Shown here: positions 44,395 through 44,440 of the stretch, piece after piece | Numbering within the stretch: position 1 is the stretch's first letter | How the letters are laid out: each line of letters starts with the position of its first letter | NCBI GenBank assembly: GCA_001004105.1 | Contig: LCQK01000005.1 | Span: 1-44,440, forward strand | Reading direction: 5' to 3' | DNA length: 44,440 nt | DNA from: Candidatus Jorgensenbacteria bacterium GW2011_GWB1_50_10 | GTDB taxonomy: Bacteria > Patescibacteriota > Minisyncoccia > UBA6257 > GWB1-50-10 | Translations under genes and position numbers: made by a program | Notes under the pieces: model-generated | The model's database searches: none | Seen by the model: the letters and a program-made list of their open reading frames with translations, nothing else | Told to the model about the DNA's origin: nothing

Positions 44395-44440
44395 GTTCCG
44401 TCGTTTGTAAGAAAAGTTCCGTGTTTTTTTCTTCTATCAT

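Noticed and set aside
1-44440. CRISPR array or Borg-type tandem repeats
   Set aside because: No regularly spaced direct repeats with unique spacers and no perfect tandem nucleotide repeat runs seen; protein repeats are diverged at DNA level.

Overview
A 44.4-kb, AT/GC-balanced archaeal-looking window: TATA-like boxes sit close to starts, short or absent leaders seem common, GTG/TTG starts are frequent, and a TnpB of IS200/IS605 type is present. Every ORF I can support as a gene is on the + strand. No rRNA, tRNA, CRISPR array or core housekeeping gene was recognised. Content is dominated by predicted secreted or membrane-anchored proteins: signal peptide, beta-rich ectodomain, Thr/Ser-rich stalk, C-terminal TM, some with a PEF-like 'PEY/PEL' tail. 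Among these are three giant paralogs built of ~22-aa 'LSDxLNLxDxL' repeats. Also present are a glycan/glycosylation cluster (epimerase, GT2, second glycosyltransferase, B12-radical SAM, CWC protein, PMT/GT39-like), two secreted protease-like proteins, a P-loop ATPase next to basic proteins and a ribbon-helix-helix (RHH) regulator, a five-zinc-finger/Vsr-like endonuclease, a TnpB element plus a second solo right end, and several tiny Cys-rich proteins. The strongest undescribed signal is a 12-bp palindrome, TCRTCATGAYGA. I count 7 perfect and 9 single-mismatch copies, nearly all in short intergenic gaps just downstream (some upstream) of a TATA-like box, mostly before surface-protein genes. The window also encodes an RHH protein whose own promoter carries the palindrome twice, making it the obvious candidate regulator. 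The ensemble looks like an archaeal mobile element, virus or large extrachromosomal element (or an integrated accessory island) with a coordinated surface-remodelling regulon. Host and element identity cannot be settled from sequence alone.
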